A DNA stretch of 64,000 nt from Ophioceras dolichostomum. Its lineage: Eukaryota; Ascomycota; Sordariomycetes; Magnaporthales; Ophioceraceae. The position numbers and the translations under genes are program-made. How positions within the stretch are numbered: the stretch's first letter is position 1; every line of letters starts with the position of its first letter. Below are positions 10,364 through 22,881 of this stretch, one piece after another. The notes under the pieces are model-generated. The model was not told the origin of the DNA and searched no databases. It worked only from the letters and a program-made list of their open reading frames with translations. The DNA lies in NCBI GenBank assembly GCA_003049485.1, contig PYST01000054.1, positions 68,785 to 132,784 on the forward strand. The letters are read 5' to 3'.

Positions 10364-12995
10364 GGGCCATTCTTAAGTCTGTCCAGCCGCCTCAGCTAGA
10401 GATCATATCGCATCATTGCATTCTCCGTGGCATCAGTTCTTTAGGCGTGACCGCATCAGTCTCCGTGGATAGCCCATGATATGTCAACATCGTTGACGAG
10501 ACATGACAAAAGAAGACGACCGGCCGTGAGCAACTGGCTTCCAACGACGGGATTCGACTCGTCGGTGTCTGCATCGGTCGTCAAAGGTCTCTCTGTGGCA
10601 TGTCCACGACTACAAGGGCAACCCTCTATCATCTCGTCACACTTTTCGTCCGGTGCCGGGCGTGGGATGACATCCAGCACTGACAATGCTGCGCGGCCAT
10701 TCATCTTTACTGGGGTTTCAGCGAACTGCGACTTCGAGGGATGTATGATGATGTTGAAAATGTGTCAGGTGCCTAGGCAGGTAAGTAGTTGGCTGCCACC
10801 TGGCCCAGAGGCTTCTCTTAACTCTATGGGCAGCGTGCTCTTCATGCAGGCATGCCCTCTGTACGGTAGCTATTAAAAATGAAACTAACGCAATCCGTCA
10901 ACAGGCCCGGTAAGGCCAAAAACAACTGATTTAAAGCTCCGTCCTTCTCGTCAGTCTCACATGCCTCCCAACTGGTCACCCGGGTGCTGGCCCCCCATCA
11001 TCTCCAGGACGAATCGTTCATCGCCGGCGGCACGTCCCGGCAGATCCTGCCCTGGGCAGCGCAAGTCGTCGGCCATGTTCTGTTGAGCGGGCAAGCCGCC
11101 ACGATCCCCTGGCAGGTCGGAAGGAAATAGGGAATGACCCCGAGGTGACCTGCGAAGAGGGCCTGGCAGATCGTGCAGCGGTATTGGTTTATCTGCTGCC
11201 GGCACCTGATTCTTGGCGGTAATTGAGCTCTTTCTTCGATGTTTCTTGTAGTGGCAGAGTGTGTACTTTGTCGGCGGGCGCAACCTAGAGAGAGTGAGAG
11301 TGAGAGAGGGTAGGTTAGGCAGGTCTGGAAAGTGGGTGATCACCGTATGTGGATTTGTTGACGGGAATCGCCGTATTTGGATTTTGGTGCCGGGAATCGA
11401 GGGAGAAGGAAAGGGAGGAAGGAAGGAGGGAGGGAGAATTGGGCTTCAAAGGGAAGGACCTGACAATTTATACCAACAGGTCGCCAGACAGCGGCGAGCA
11501 CTCCCCACGTTGCAACCGAAGTCAACTTCGTGAACCACATCTGGTTTCCTCAGGACACCATATCCCCCTGTCGTTTTCTTGAGTACACCGTTTGTGATCT
11601 ACCGTGCCGTCCCCGCAACAAGCATCGACAGGTCCCCCATCCTGTCTCCGTATGTCAAAGAGTGACGGCCAAATTGCTGCGCTTCCTATGTATGAGGCCT
11701 CTCTCCGACTACTACGCACTTGTCTCAAAAGATATTATCCCAAACGTGGTTGAGAACCCTGGTCCGACAGACCAGCAAGTACAAAGCAAGTTGTTCACAG
11801 GAAAGAAGGGTTATTAACGTGGCATGAGAGGACATTATCAGTCGCCCATGGCTAGACATTGAGCAGCATTCTGAAGACCTTACAGCCACGTACCGCCGCT
11901 ATCAAGGCCCTACTCATGAGTTCGCTTGACCACGAGTCACAAAAGCTACTATAGACAATGCGAGATCCCCTCTTCACCCTATTGTTCGTGCATCTGATAC
12001 GCCTCTGACCCTTGGATGAAGAACTTCATAGCTATGTTGGTCGGTGATATTATCCAAGCGCTATTGACGTACGAGCGGTGGCCTCTACCATCGGCGTAGC
12101 CCCTTTGCGTCACATGTTGAGATTGTTAGGAAGGAGCAGCCCAACGATCGAAAGTGTGGAAGGGCTTGCCCTTTCTCCCTGCACTTTCCCTCCTCGTCCA
12201 AGCTCTCCCCCTCTGAATTCTTGCAGCCCTTTCCTATTCACTGGTACATGCATATTTCCCTTCCTGTTGAATCACTGGGTGCACCTCTCTGCACCCATGA
12301 GGAACTAGTTGCCTCAGTCACCAAGGCATCCACCTCAACAGACCTCAGATCACGTGGACCCTCAGGAGTCGCCTACAAAAGCACTCCCTCCGGCCCACGC
12401 GTAGACTAGCTTTTTCTCTTCCTCGTACATCATCAGAATCAACAGATTGGTTTACCACACGCGTGTCTTTTCCAATTGGAACCCTGGCCTTCCAACACTT
12501 CCCCGCTTTTTTCGTTCTCAGCATTCATCTCCCTCTTTTTTTTCATTCTCACAGGATTCGAATTTTCTTCCCTCTTTATCATCACCGACATCCCATCGCT
12601 TCCCTCTCTACCTATCTAGCGTAGCCCTCTTCAGGCATCATAAACGAATATCTCGACATAGGTCCTTCAAGCAAAGAAGACATACCTACCAGTAAGTGTG
12701 CTACTCTAAATTCTCACGGTTCATCCAACCTTGGCCCCTCTTGTTTACATGCTGCTCCCTTGCAATCCACCCACTCAGTCGGCATAAAAAGCGTTTGCAC
12801 CACGGGGGACGTCAGTCCCAGGCACGATCCCATCAAGCACGGTTTCCTACAGATCGAGGCGGCCCTGTGAGCCGCCGGTTGTCTGGGAACTATCAACAAT
12901 ACTCGGTTACTGTGCCGTATTGGTGCTAACGTGCCGCTCCTCGACAGCCAAAATACCTACTATCTACCTACCTTAGCTACTAGGTACCTCGACAA

Positions 12996-13209
12996 CATGC
13001 CGCAACAACATCAAGCTCCTTCCGACCAGCTCCGCCATGAGACGACTGGCTCTTCGACCCAGCAGCCAGCTCTCAGTGGCAGCCAGCTCTCAGTGGCAGC
13101 CAGCCTACCCGGCCGAGGTCAGCCGGCCGTCTGCCGGAGCACGGCAGCAGCACGACACTACCCGGTGGCCATCCCACAATACGACTGGCGAAATCCCTGG
13201 GAGATCTGA
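12996..13209 (+). CDS. Possible small protein, unknown
   Basis: A 71-codon frame with a good start context (ACAACATGCC). It lies behind a CT-rich leader that ends in GTAAGT near 12691, with acceptor-like CAG sites at about 12778, 12850 and 12950. The product is Gln/Ser/Ala-rich with no domain I recognise. An exact 17-bp tandem duplication inside it (13064-13080 and 13081-13097) does not keep the frame phase, which argues against strong selection. It may equally be part of a non-coding transcript. Confidence 0.2.
13064..13097 (+). repeat. 17-bp tandem duplication
   Basis: AGCCAGCTCTCAGTGGC is present twice head to tail. The next seven bases begin a third copy. Confidence 0.95.
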
Positions 13210-16020
13210 AGCGATGTGCTCCCGGTCGCCTTTTGGCGCCTTACGTACAACGGATGTGAAGCATACTGAGGTGCTTACTTCCGGAGTCCAACCATCCGCA
13301 GGGACGGCGGCGTGTAAGGCGTCTCGAGGTACGGCCCTTCGGATCTGGGCGGATAACGAGGGCATCGAGCGGTGTGCTGCATGGAAGGACGGGCGATGAT
13401 CGGGAATCACATCGTTGTCGATGGGCCGACGATGGCCCTCCCAAATCCATACCGACAGAAGACAGTGGGGTGGTGGTGCTCTTCCATCCTGTCTGTAAAG
13501 AACTCTGAGTTTGCTGGCGGCGGTGGCGAGGGGACGACGATTGGGAATAAGTGGAGGGGGGAGGCTCCTGATGAATGGCCGAACGTCAAGTAGCACTCTA
13601 GTACCTCCAGCCAGCTTATTCTCCTTAGTCTCATTCTCCATAGTCCCACCTCTGAGATACAATACCTGCTATACACATGCCCCATTCCCTCGTTGTCTCC
13701 TTTCCGATCGTTTCTCTTCTCTCTGTTTCCGAACTGTGAGAACTCCCTTCTTTGCCATTTCTCTTGCCTTCGCGGATCGCGTACACTTCGGAATCTCGCC
13801 CTTCTGAATACCAAAGTACTAGCATTAGTAGCGTGGCATGCTAGAGGAGAAGACAGACTGGCAATAACCCCCGTTCTCCTTTCAGGCAACCGGGTGCAAA
13901 TGTTTCGCACATCTCACTACTAGTACCTAGTACTTTTCTTCCTCGCGTGGTATTTTAATCAGTCGAGTTTTATTTCTCATTAACACAGCGGGATTGGCAA
14001 CTCTCTTTTCTCTGCTAGGTGGCTGCTTCACAAGCCGACGCGCCGAAGGCCATCCGATCTTCCACTCAAGGCTTCTCATAACAGCACGGCAGATTTTTTG
14101 AACTACAAGTCGAGGTTTTCAGTTGAAGTATGGACAGTCCAAAGTGGCACGGAGAGCCAAGTGACCCAGGGCTCTCCGTCCAGTTGGCGGGGGTTGTTGT
14201 GAGCAACCCTTCTTGATGTGGTCATGCGGACAAGTTGTCTCCATTTCAGCCTCCTCTTAAGTCTCTACGGCTCCCGTATCTTTCTAGTCGGTGACGATGC
14301 GTGAAGTTCCCAAGCAATGCCGGGGGCCGAGCTCCTGGCGCTGGCAGCCGTTGCCGTCCTCCTGGTCGTCTTAACATCCTTGACATCGTCACCTATCAAC
14401 CTATCAACACCATCTGTTGACGGGCTCGTGTCTTCGCCTTTCTTCCACCCCTTCTACCCTCCAGTTGGACTATGGAGAATCGATGGGTCATCTGCTACGG
14501 AGACATTGCTTCCTTTTTCTCTGCAGCAAGGTGCCATCCTAGTTCTCTAGGGCCCACCAAGAGCCTCTTGGCTGCTTTGTCGCCAACGACCGACTAGGTT
14601 GACTTCACGAAGAAGCGCTATGACCTAGGGACCCCGAGTTTGGTTGCTCGACATCGGGGCTGTTCAGAATCTTTCATGCCGGAGCGGAGCAGATCGACAG
14701 TATGCCTAAGTATGATGGACAATAGTGCGGTCGGCCCTCCTTTGCAGAGTGCATCTGTTTCTATACCCCCCACCAACAGACTACACCGTGGCAGTGTTAG
14801 CGGAGCGCCCAAGAACCAGGAGCAGGATCGATGCTACTACTCACGAATCCACGGCAGCATGGCGTTGCCCGGGGTGTCCAGGTTTCTTCCCGCAAGTCGG
14901 CTGTGGGGACGGAGGTCGGTCGGCTTGTAGAACCCTGGTATTTTGTAGAATCGGCGTGGCTTCGGCTTCGGATTGGCTTGGGAGGCGACTAGGTTGGTGC
15001 TGTGCAGTGGGAGAAGAGCGGTGATCCAACGCCACCGCAGCACGATGGGGTCCGAAGACGACACGGACACCGCAGAGGACAAGGAAATCACAACTGGCGC
15101 CGATAGTGCCATCTCTCTGCGTCCTGACGCCTGCATCCAGATGGTCATCGCGTCCATCTACTATCTGCTAATCTGCCTGCATGAGGGTTATCATGTGCTT
15201 CTCTGCAGCATGCGTGAGGGAGAGCAGATGCATGAGCCACCTCGGAAAGCTTACACCAGCGTGTCTCTAATCCCAATGCAGCATACAGACTGCGATGGGC
15301 GACGACCTTCCATTTGGATGGCATGGTTGCGCTGACAGGGGGCACATCTTTTACGGAAAGGCGTTCAAATTAAATACCGCAGTGATATCGAAGGGTGCGA
15401 TTGTCCGTCCCCGGCAGGTGTGAAGTTGCGTTGGTTTTGGGTGTCGAGGCAATTCAGGAAACGGCACATGCCGGCGCGGATGTGGATGAGTTTGACCAAC
15501 CAGATCAACCGGAAAGAACGCGGTACCACCCAGACCAATCAAGTTTCAATCTGGCAATATCAAGTGCCGATCTTTCAACTTGTCTCCCATGTCCGTGAGC
15601 AATCTAAGGCATACTTCTCTCTGTCAACCCTCTCGGCAGAAGCTAAAAATGGCATGAGACGTTACATACGCTATCTAGAATTGCGTTCGAAGAAACATTG
15701 GCCCGGGAAGGAAGGTTCGCCGACAGCGGCTATCGTGCCGGAAACCCTGCGCCAGGTTCACAGCATCATCAACCGTCACCCCTCGTTGTCCACCACGGGG
15801 CCGTGACGCACGAAGAAAGCGGGGGAGGGCCTCGGCTTAGAGGCCCAGCCTCTACAACCTTAAGACAACGATGCAGCCTCGATGCGGCCGTCAAGAACGC
15901 CTTCCCCTGTCATGCTGTTGCGCTGTTGTCTGTGGAGGAGCAGCGCGAAGACCTACCCCGCCCTCCGCCAGGACCTCCTCTGGCAGTGACAAACGCAAGC
16001 AGGCCAAAAAGCAGCAAACA

Positions 16021-19000
16021 ATGGCCGACGACAGGATCGAGAGCGACAAGTCCGGAGATGGGGGCGCAGTCGAGGCCACCACTAGAACGGTCGACTCCAC
16101 GGCCCCAGCGGCACTCTCGCCAGCAACCACCCTGACACCAGACGCCTCCGCCACTGGCACCGGCGCCGGAGCCGGAGCTATTAGGACCAACAACGCTCGG
16201 ACCGACACCAGCGATGAAGTCGACACCATCGCGCCCGCACCGCCGACGACGACCCCCCCGCGCGACGGCGGCAACAACGACGACGAGGTCGAGCAGATCG
16301 TGGAGAAGATCCAGGAAGGTAACCTGATCACGCCCGAGATGCAGCAGAGGGTCGCGGCGTACTACGGACGGAAGGCCGAGGAGGAGCAGCTCGCGCCCTC
16401 GGCGGACGTCGTGTTCATCCTCGACAAGATCGCGCTCATGACCGAGGACCAGGCCATGGACATCCTGGTGCGCGCCGTCGAGTTCCACAGGGACGATCCG
16501 AACTTCCCGGGCGAGATGATGGCCAGGATCAAGCTGCTCGTCCAGGGCTCTAAGGCGGCCGGGCTGGATCCTGCGGATTACGATTTCGACCTCAAGACTG
16601 AGGCTGCTATTATCCACTACGTGAGTCTAGTACTGCCCTCCCGTGGACGCATCTGTCTGGCATACATACCATATACCTACTACCTAGGTACCCAGCAGAG
16701 AGCAGCCAGATACTAACACAACACTCCCCACCAGCACTCCCCCTACCCTGAAGTCCGCTCCGTTACCACCCCCGGCGACGACCCGACCATCCCCGTCGAG
16801 ACCCTGCGCGCCTACCTCCTCGGCCTGCTCTTCATGGCCGGCTGCACGGCCGTCAACACGTTCTTCTCTCCGCGCCAGCCCGCCATCGGCATCTCCGCCC
16901 AGGTGCTGCAGCTTCTCCTCGCCCCCTGCGGCATCGGCCTCGCCCGCGTCCTGCCGGACTGGGGTTTCACGTGGCGCGGCACTCGCCACTCGCTGAACCC
17001 GGGCCCCTGGACGTACAAGGAGCAGACGCTCGCCACCATCATGTTCACCATCGCCAACAACGCGGGAGGGGTCTACTACGTGTACCTCGTGCAGCGCCTG
17101 CCGCAGTTCCTGGGGAACTCGTGGGTGACGTTCCCCTACGAGATCGTGCTGGCGCTGTCGACGCAGTTTTTTGGATTGGGCTTCGCCGGCCTGCTGCGGA
17201 GGTTCGTGGTGTACCCCGTCACGGCGCTGTTCCCCAAGGTCTTCCCGGCGCTGGCGCTCAACCGCGCGCTGATCATGCCGGAGAAGAAGGGCGAAGTCGT
17301 GAGCGGGTGGAAGGTGTCGAGGTACAGGTTCTTCCTGACGTGCTTCGTGCTGATGTTCTGCTGGTTCTGGGTTCCCAACTACTGCTTCAAGGCGCTGCGC
17401 TCGTTCAACTGGATGACGTGGATCGTGCCCGAGAACTTCACGCTGGGTATGATCACGGGGTTCTGGGGAGGGATGGGTTTTAATCCGTGGGCGACGTTCG
17501 ACTGGAATGTTGCGGGCGGCGGGTTCCTGGTCACGCCGTGGTTCAGCACGATCCAGCAGTATGGCGCACGGGTTTTGTCGGGGTTGATCATCATCGGGAT
17601 GTACTGGGGAAACACGTACTGGTCTGCTTATATGCCTATCAACAGCAACGAAGGTGGGTGAGCTCTTTTTCCTTCTTCTTTCTTCTTTCTTCTTTCTTCT
17701 TTCTTCTTTCTTCTTTCTTCTTTCTTCTTTCTTCTTTCTTCTTTCTTCTTTCTTCTTTCTTCTTTCTTCTTTCTTCTTTCTTCTTTCTTCTTTCTTCTTT
17801 CTTCTTTCTTCTTTCTTCTTTCTTCTTTCTTCTTTCTTCTTTCTTCTTTCTTCTTTCTTCTTTCTTCTTTCTTCTTTCTTCTTTCTTCTTTCTTCTTTCT
17901 TCTTTCTTCTTTCTTCTTTCTTCTTTCTTCTTTCTTCTTTCTTCTTTCTTCTTTCTTCTTTCTTCTTTCTTCTTTCTTCTTTCTTCTTTCTTCTTTCTTC
18001 TTTCTTCTTTCTTCTTTCTTCTTTCTTCTTTCTTCTTTCTTCTTTCTTCTTTCTTCTTTCTTCTTTCTTCTTTCTTCTTTCTTCTTTCTTCTTTCTTCTT
18101 TCTTCTTTCTTCTTTCTTCTTTCTTCTTTCTTCTTTCTTCTTTCTTCTTTCTTCTTTCTTCTTTCTTCTTTCTTCTTTCTTCTTTCTTCTTTCTTCTTTC
18201 TTCTTTCTTCTTTCTTCTTTCTTCTTTCTTCTTTCTTCTTTCTTCTTTCTTCTTTCTTCTTTCTTCTTTCTTCTTTCTTCTTTCTTCTTTCTTCTTTCTT
18301 CTTTCTTCTTTCTTCTTTCTTCTTTCTTCTTTCTTCTTTCTTCTTTCTTCTTTCTTCTTTCTTCTTTCTTCTTTCTTCTTTCTTCTTTCTTCTTTCTTCT
18401 TTCTTCTTTCTTCTTTCTTCTTTCTTCTTTCTTCTTTCTTCTTTCTTCTTTCTTCTTTCTTCTTTCTTCTTTCTTCTTTCTTCTTTCTTCTTTCTTCTTT
18501 CTTCTTTCTTCTTTCTTCTTTCTTCTTTCTTCTTTCTTCTTTCTTCTTTCTTCTTTCCTTCTTTCTTCTTCCTTCTTTCTTCTTTCTTCTTTCTTTTCTC
18601 CTTGCTCACGCAACCAATTCCTCAACCGAGTTCTACGAAATGACACATTACACACATACCAAGAAAACTGACGACTGGCTGACTGACCCTCTATATTTTC
18701 TTTCCCTTTCAGCCTTCGACAACAAGGGCATCAAGTACAACGTGACCCGCATCCTCAACTCCCGCGGCGACGGCGTCGACATGGACGCCTACCGCGCCTA
18801 CGGCCCGCCCTTCTTCTCGGGAGCCAACGTCTTCGGCCAGGGCGCGTGGTTCGCCTGGTACCCGATGACGCTCTTCAGCGTGTCAATCCAGCACTGGGAC
18901 GCCCTGAGAAAATCCGCCGTCGAGATGTACAGGGGCGTGCGGCACCGGCGCTCCATCTACGAGTCCTACGACGACCCGCACACGCGGTGCATGAGCGCGT

Positions 19001-20094
19001 ACCCGGAGGTCCCCGACTGGTGGTTCCTGTTGGTGCTCATCCTGTCCCTGGCCCTGGGCATCATCGCGCTGGAGGTCTGGCCCCTCTCCGTGCCCTTCTG
19101 GTCCCTGTTCGCCATCGTCGGCATCAGCGCCGTCATGCTCGTCCCCTCCGCCCTGCTCATGGCCTCGGCGAACGTCTCTATGGGGTTCAACGTCCTGTTC
19201 CAGCTGCTCGGCGGCGTGTGGTTCGTGGGGAACCCGGAGGCCCTCATCATTGTCACGGCCTTCGGGCAGAACTTCGACGCGCAGGCCCAAGACTACATCT
19301 CGGACCAGAAGATGGGCCACTACGCCAAGGTGCCTCCCCGGGCCGTGTTCCGCGCGCAGATGACCGCGGTGTTCATCAACTGTTTTATTTTTGTCGGCAT
19401 GCTGGACTGGATGGTGGTCAACTTCAACGACGACGGCAGCCTGTGCACTTGGCACAACCCGGAGCACTTCGTGTGCACAAATGCCGTGCTGGTGTTCGCC
19501 TCGGCGGTCGAGTACGGCGCGTTCGGCGTCAAGAACATGTTCGAGCTGTACCCGATCCTGCCGTGGTGCTTCCTCATCGGCAGCGTGGTGGGCATCGGCT
19601 GGGGGCTAGGGAGGCGGTACGGCGGCGTCATCCGGGATCGGTTCCGGCGCAGTTCGTCTTCTGAGGACAGCCGGCTCGGCGAGCTGCTCGATCGCTGGGT
19701 GTTCGGTCCGCTGTCATACCTGTACTGGTTCGACCCGGCGGTGTGCTGGCACGGCGCGCTGAACTGGACCGGCGGCAACAACCTGTCGTACGCGACCAAC
19801 GGCGTGTACGTGTCCTTCATCTTCATGTACTACGTCAAGAGGCACTACGGAGCTTGGTGGGAGAAGTATAACTATCTGCTCGAGGCAGGGTTCGGCGTCG
19901 GAGTCGCCATCAGCGGCATCATACAGACGTTCGGGCTCGCGTTCACCAATACCCAGCTGCATTGGTGGGGGAACGAGATCTCGACGGCCGGCGTCGACTT
20001 CCGCGCTTATAACCAGAACGCGACGCTGCTGCCGTTGCCGGATGTTGGGTACTTTGGACCAGGGCCCGATCAGTATCCTATGAAGTTTTCGTGA
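16021..20094 (+). CDS. OPT-family oligopeptide transporter (isp4-like)
   Basis: Predicted 966 residues in three exons: 16021-16620, 16735-17653 and 18713-20094. Intron 1 (114 nt) has GTGAGT, a perfect TACTAAC branch site and CAG. Intron 2 (1059 nt) is filled by a heptamer satellite. The start at 16021 is preferred over an in-frame ATG at 15871, whose extra 50 residues look like leader sequence. A soluble acidic N-terminal region (about 1-200) precedes the conserved HSPYPEVR block, then about 14-16 hydrophobic segments. Both OPT signatures are present: the NPG motif in SLNPGPWTYKE (near 288) and the KIPPR-like KVPPR (near 712). Family members are proton-coupled importers of tetra/pentapeptides, glutathione or metal chelates at the plasma membrane. 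With a secreted peptidase in the same window, peptide uptake is plausible, but that is inference. The exon 2/3 junction splits a codon cleanly (Ala), so the gene appears intact. Confidence 0.95.
17663..18603 (+). repeat. Heptamer satellite (CTTCTTT)n in a 941-nt pure pyrimidine run
   Basis: The second intron of the OPT gene holds about 125 near-perfect head-to-tail copies of CTTCTTT (about 17674-18556), followed by a few degenerate units. From 17663 to 18603 there is not one purine on the + strand. Because 7 is not a multiple of 3 and the unit has no stop in any phase, all six frames are open across it; the resulting FFFLLSS and KKKEERR peptides are artefacts. Confidence 0.97.
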
Positions 20095-21806
20095 GCATTC
20101 AGCAAGGTTCACGGGATGGATGGCCACGATGACATAGGCTAAGGCCGTGGCCTGTGGGGTCCTGACTTCTTTGTATGTCTTGCTTGGGTTATGACTATCT
20201 CGCCGCACTGCGCTTCTTACGCGATCACAACGACAGAGGCCAGTCAGCTAAGGAAGATCCCAGAGGATCCTGGCGGGAACTAATTAGTCGAGGGACCCAA
20301 GCAGGTACAGCACTATGGCCCTGCTTCCCGAAGTCAGCGGATACATCCGGGATACGATCTCATCGGACCGGAAGTCCTGTTCGTTCGGTATTTAGATAGT
20401 AATAAGCGAGGCTTTCAATGATCGTTTTTTTAGTAAAACCGTTCCTCGCTTGACGGCTGGGCCAGAACATACATGTGTTAGGCTGAGCGTCTAGTATATC
20501 CCTCAACGGATTCCCAGATGTACTAACCTCGACTCCTCTATTGTATTCTGAAGCTTGTAAAGTGGATTTGATAACAGCCAAGGTGCAAGGTGCGGCCTCC
20601 TTCGTTACATCCATAGAAGCACGCTACTGCATTGACACTGAGCCTTTAGATTAGACGAAGAGCAATACGCTCCGTCACCAGCCTCTCGGACGAATCTGCA
20701 AATAATTGAGGTTGCACTCTCGCCCAGCGCTGAAGGCCTGGGGATTGGCAACAACGACGACAGGAGAGACTGAGGATGAATTTAGCATGTCGACTCAGCA
20801 GCACGGGTGCCCCCTCCTATTCCGTCTCGTGGCCAACTGGTAGTCATGAGCCACGGGGGTACTATCATCGTCTATAAAACAAGGTTCTCTGTGGAGACTT
20901 GGGCCAACACAACGCCGCTGAAGGCTTGCGGTAGAGGACTATTTTGCTTGTGGGATGGCATGGCCTAGAAGGTCGACTACATGGGAAAACAGAGTTCACA
21001 CCGAATCACCCAGGAGCGCTCCCTAAGGACACAGCTATCTAGGAAGAGTCCTACACTCGAGCTTCTTTTCCTAGGCAGAAAGGGCAGCATACTAAGCATC
21101 TCGAAAAGTCAGACAGTCAGGTAAATCAGAATAAGAAGACCCGTGTTGAATTTTTAACAAGCATTGCAACTTTTAAGTACCTATGTGCTCAGCTCAGAGG
21201 GTCACGCTTTTCACGAGGGCACGACGCTCCTTAAGCAAAGCCAAGAATGGAGATTTGTGCCGTAGCAATACGTGTAGCGCAATACCAAGATGCCTCGGGT
21301 TCCCTGCCTTCTTCCGAAGCAAAACCGGGGAAGCCCAACCGTTAGCGAAGAAGGAACGTCCAGGTAACGTCTGCGTCCCATGTGACTGTCCAGCCTCAGC
21401 AGCTGTTTGTCAGTGTTCTGTCCTCCGTCGACCAGAAGTTGCCAGGACCATTTCAGCACCTTTCGTATCCAGCCTCGTGACTTGTGAAGAACCACACCCA
21501 ATAACGCCAACAACTGCAGCAGCTCATTCGTGATTCCGAACCACCGCTAACACTGCAATGTCTGAGCCCGCAGACAATACTTGGCATTTTCTAGTTTCAA
21601 ATCCTCTCTGGGATTTTCCCTTTCCTCTCTTCATTTTCACCAGACTTGATCAGAACGCACGCCTCCCGTTCCTTCGCGAGAGTACAAAAAAGCCAGGCCT
21701 TGTACGTCAATCTCAAATAGTACTCCAGCAAGCCAAAGCCCTTTAAGCTCACTCCCATCGAGTAGCCCGTCCTCTTGCTCACATTTGTTTCCTCATTCAG
21801 AACAAA
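20095..21806. other. Intergenic, no gene seen
   Basis: About 1.7 kb between the OPT gene and the next + strand gene. Open frames are short and unconvincing, including a Cys-rich one at 21183-21533. The last part is CT-rich and is probably the leader of the gene at 21807. Confidence 0.5.
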
Positions 21807-22532
21807 ATGGCCATCCGCTGGAGAGAGATCTTCGAGATCTTCCCATGCCTCGTCTCCATCTACCTCGTCCACTCCCGCATCCTCGAAGAGTCCTACAAAC
21901 CCGCCCCTTCCACCCCCTTCTCCCTCCCCGGCCTCCAGAAGCAGGAGTGTCCTAACCTCGCTAGCCCCGCCGAGAACCCGAACCCTCCTCATATCACCCT
22001 CTGCGACACAAACTCCTACATCCCCTAGATCCCCGCCCTCCTCATCCGCGAGATCCCTCCTCTCATCGACCCGCCGCCCACAACCGACCCGCTAGCCGCC
22101 TACCTCCCGCCCAAGCCCAACTGCGTCAAGCTGATGCAGGCCCTTGTCTCCAAGCCGGGTAGGGTCCTGACGGTTGTTGAGGACTCGGTGAAGTGGGGCT
22201 TCTCGCCCGTGGCTACGGAGGGCGACTGCCGGCTCTCCGTGCGGCCCGGCATCCCCTACGAGAAGTACGGCCCGGGCCCCTTCCCGGTGGGCGGAGTGAC
22301 GTCAAAGCCGTACTCCCTCTATCTCGGCAGCCTGGATGTGGTGGAGATGACGACGAAGGCGCTGTCGACGGGACCCAAGGCGGGCGAACCTGCCCGGCCT
22401 TCGGCGCCGTACGTCCGGGCCAGCGGGTTCAACTTCCAGTGCCGGTACTACAATGAGGAGTACAAGGTGGACTGGCTGCTTCATCGGCCGGATGTTGGCC
22501 CGGACGAGGTGGCGGCCACACCATCAGAGTAG
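21807..22532 (+). pseudogene. Unknown gene interrupted by one in-frame TAG
   Basis: One frame runs from the ATG at 21807 to TAG at 22530-22532 and would encode about 241 residues, broken only by TAG at 22026-22028 (codon 74). Codon use and composition are the same on both sides, and the start context (CAAAATGG) is good. The product begins with a hydrophobic helix (IFEIFPCLVSIYLV), has a Pro-rich middle and a globular C-terminal part with four Cys. I do not recognise the family. I looked for an intron that removes the stop; the only candidate (82 nt, GTGTCC ... CCTAG) would break the frame. Choices are a recent nonsense mutation (CAG to TAG would do), a sequencing error, stop readthrough, or translation starting at the ATG at 22134. 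Confidence 0.55.
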
Positions 22533-22881
22533 GGGGTTGGATGGGAAGGAAAGGGGGCAGTTCGCACTTCAAGTCTAGATTGTTGTTTCGGTTTAAGGGA
22601 GAATACCAGACTTTGACCTGCAGATGCCCTACGTACACCTGCTCAGGAGGTGCGATGCCTCACTTGAGGCAGTGGAATACCGGAGGCGATGACATTCTGA
22701 GACCTAGCAAGATGCCAAGATACATCAGGCCAGCACGCTTGAGACGAGCTGGCAGCTCGAGCGCCAAGATGCAACTACTTGAGTTACAGATAATCTACAG
22801 ACGTTAGAGCCTGTAAGTATTTACAACAAGAAATAGGCATGCGACTGAGGAGGCTCAAACAACATTACGTGACCCTCATCC
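22533..22881. other. Convergent 3' intergenic region
   Basis: About 350 bp between the 3' ends of two converging genes. No coding potential seen; it presumably holds both polyadenylation regions. Confidence 0.5.

Larger units (their letters stand above)
10364..16020. other. 5.6-kb gene-poor interval
   Basis: No convincing multi-exon gene is seen. Candidates kept only as notes: a 128-residue minus-strand frame (10957-11343) with three DLPG repeats; a 71-residue frame at 12996-13209, listed separately; and a 77-residue frame with a hydrophobic start (14317-14550). A pyrimidine-rich stretch near 12430-12690 ends at a consensus donor (GTAAGT at about 12691) and looks like a fungal 5' leader. The last kilobase before 16021 should carry the OPT transporter promoter and leader. 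Confidence 0.4.

Noticed and set aside
11716..11790. 2A-like peptide (NVVENPGP) in a short + strand frame
   Set aside because: The NPGP end matches, but the conserved Asp and Glu of the 2A consensus are absent, and the frame is short with no transposon or virus-like sequence around it.
16684..18671. Very long open frames on both strands made of FFFLLSS or KKKEERR repeats
   Set aside because: They come from the stop-free heptamer satellite in the OPT intron, whose flanking exons continue the transporter in a different phase.
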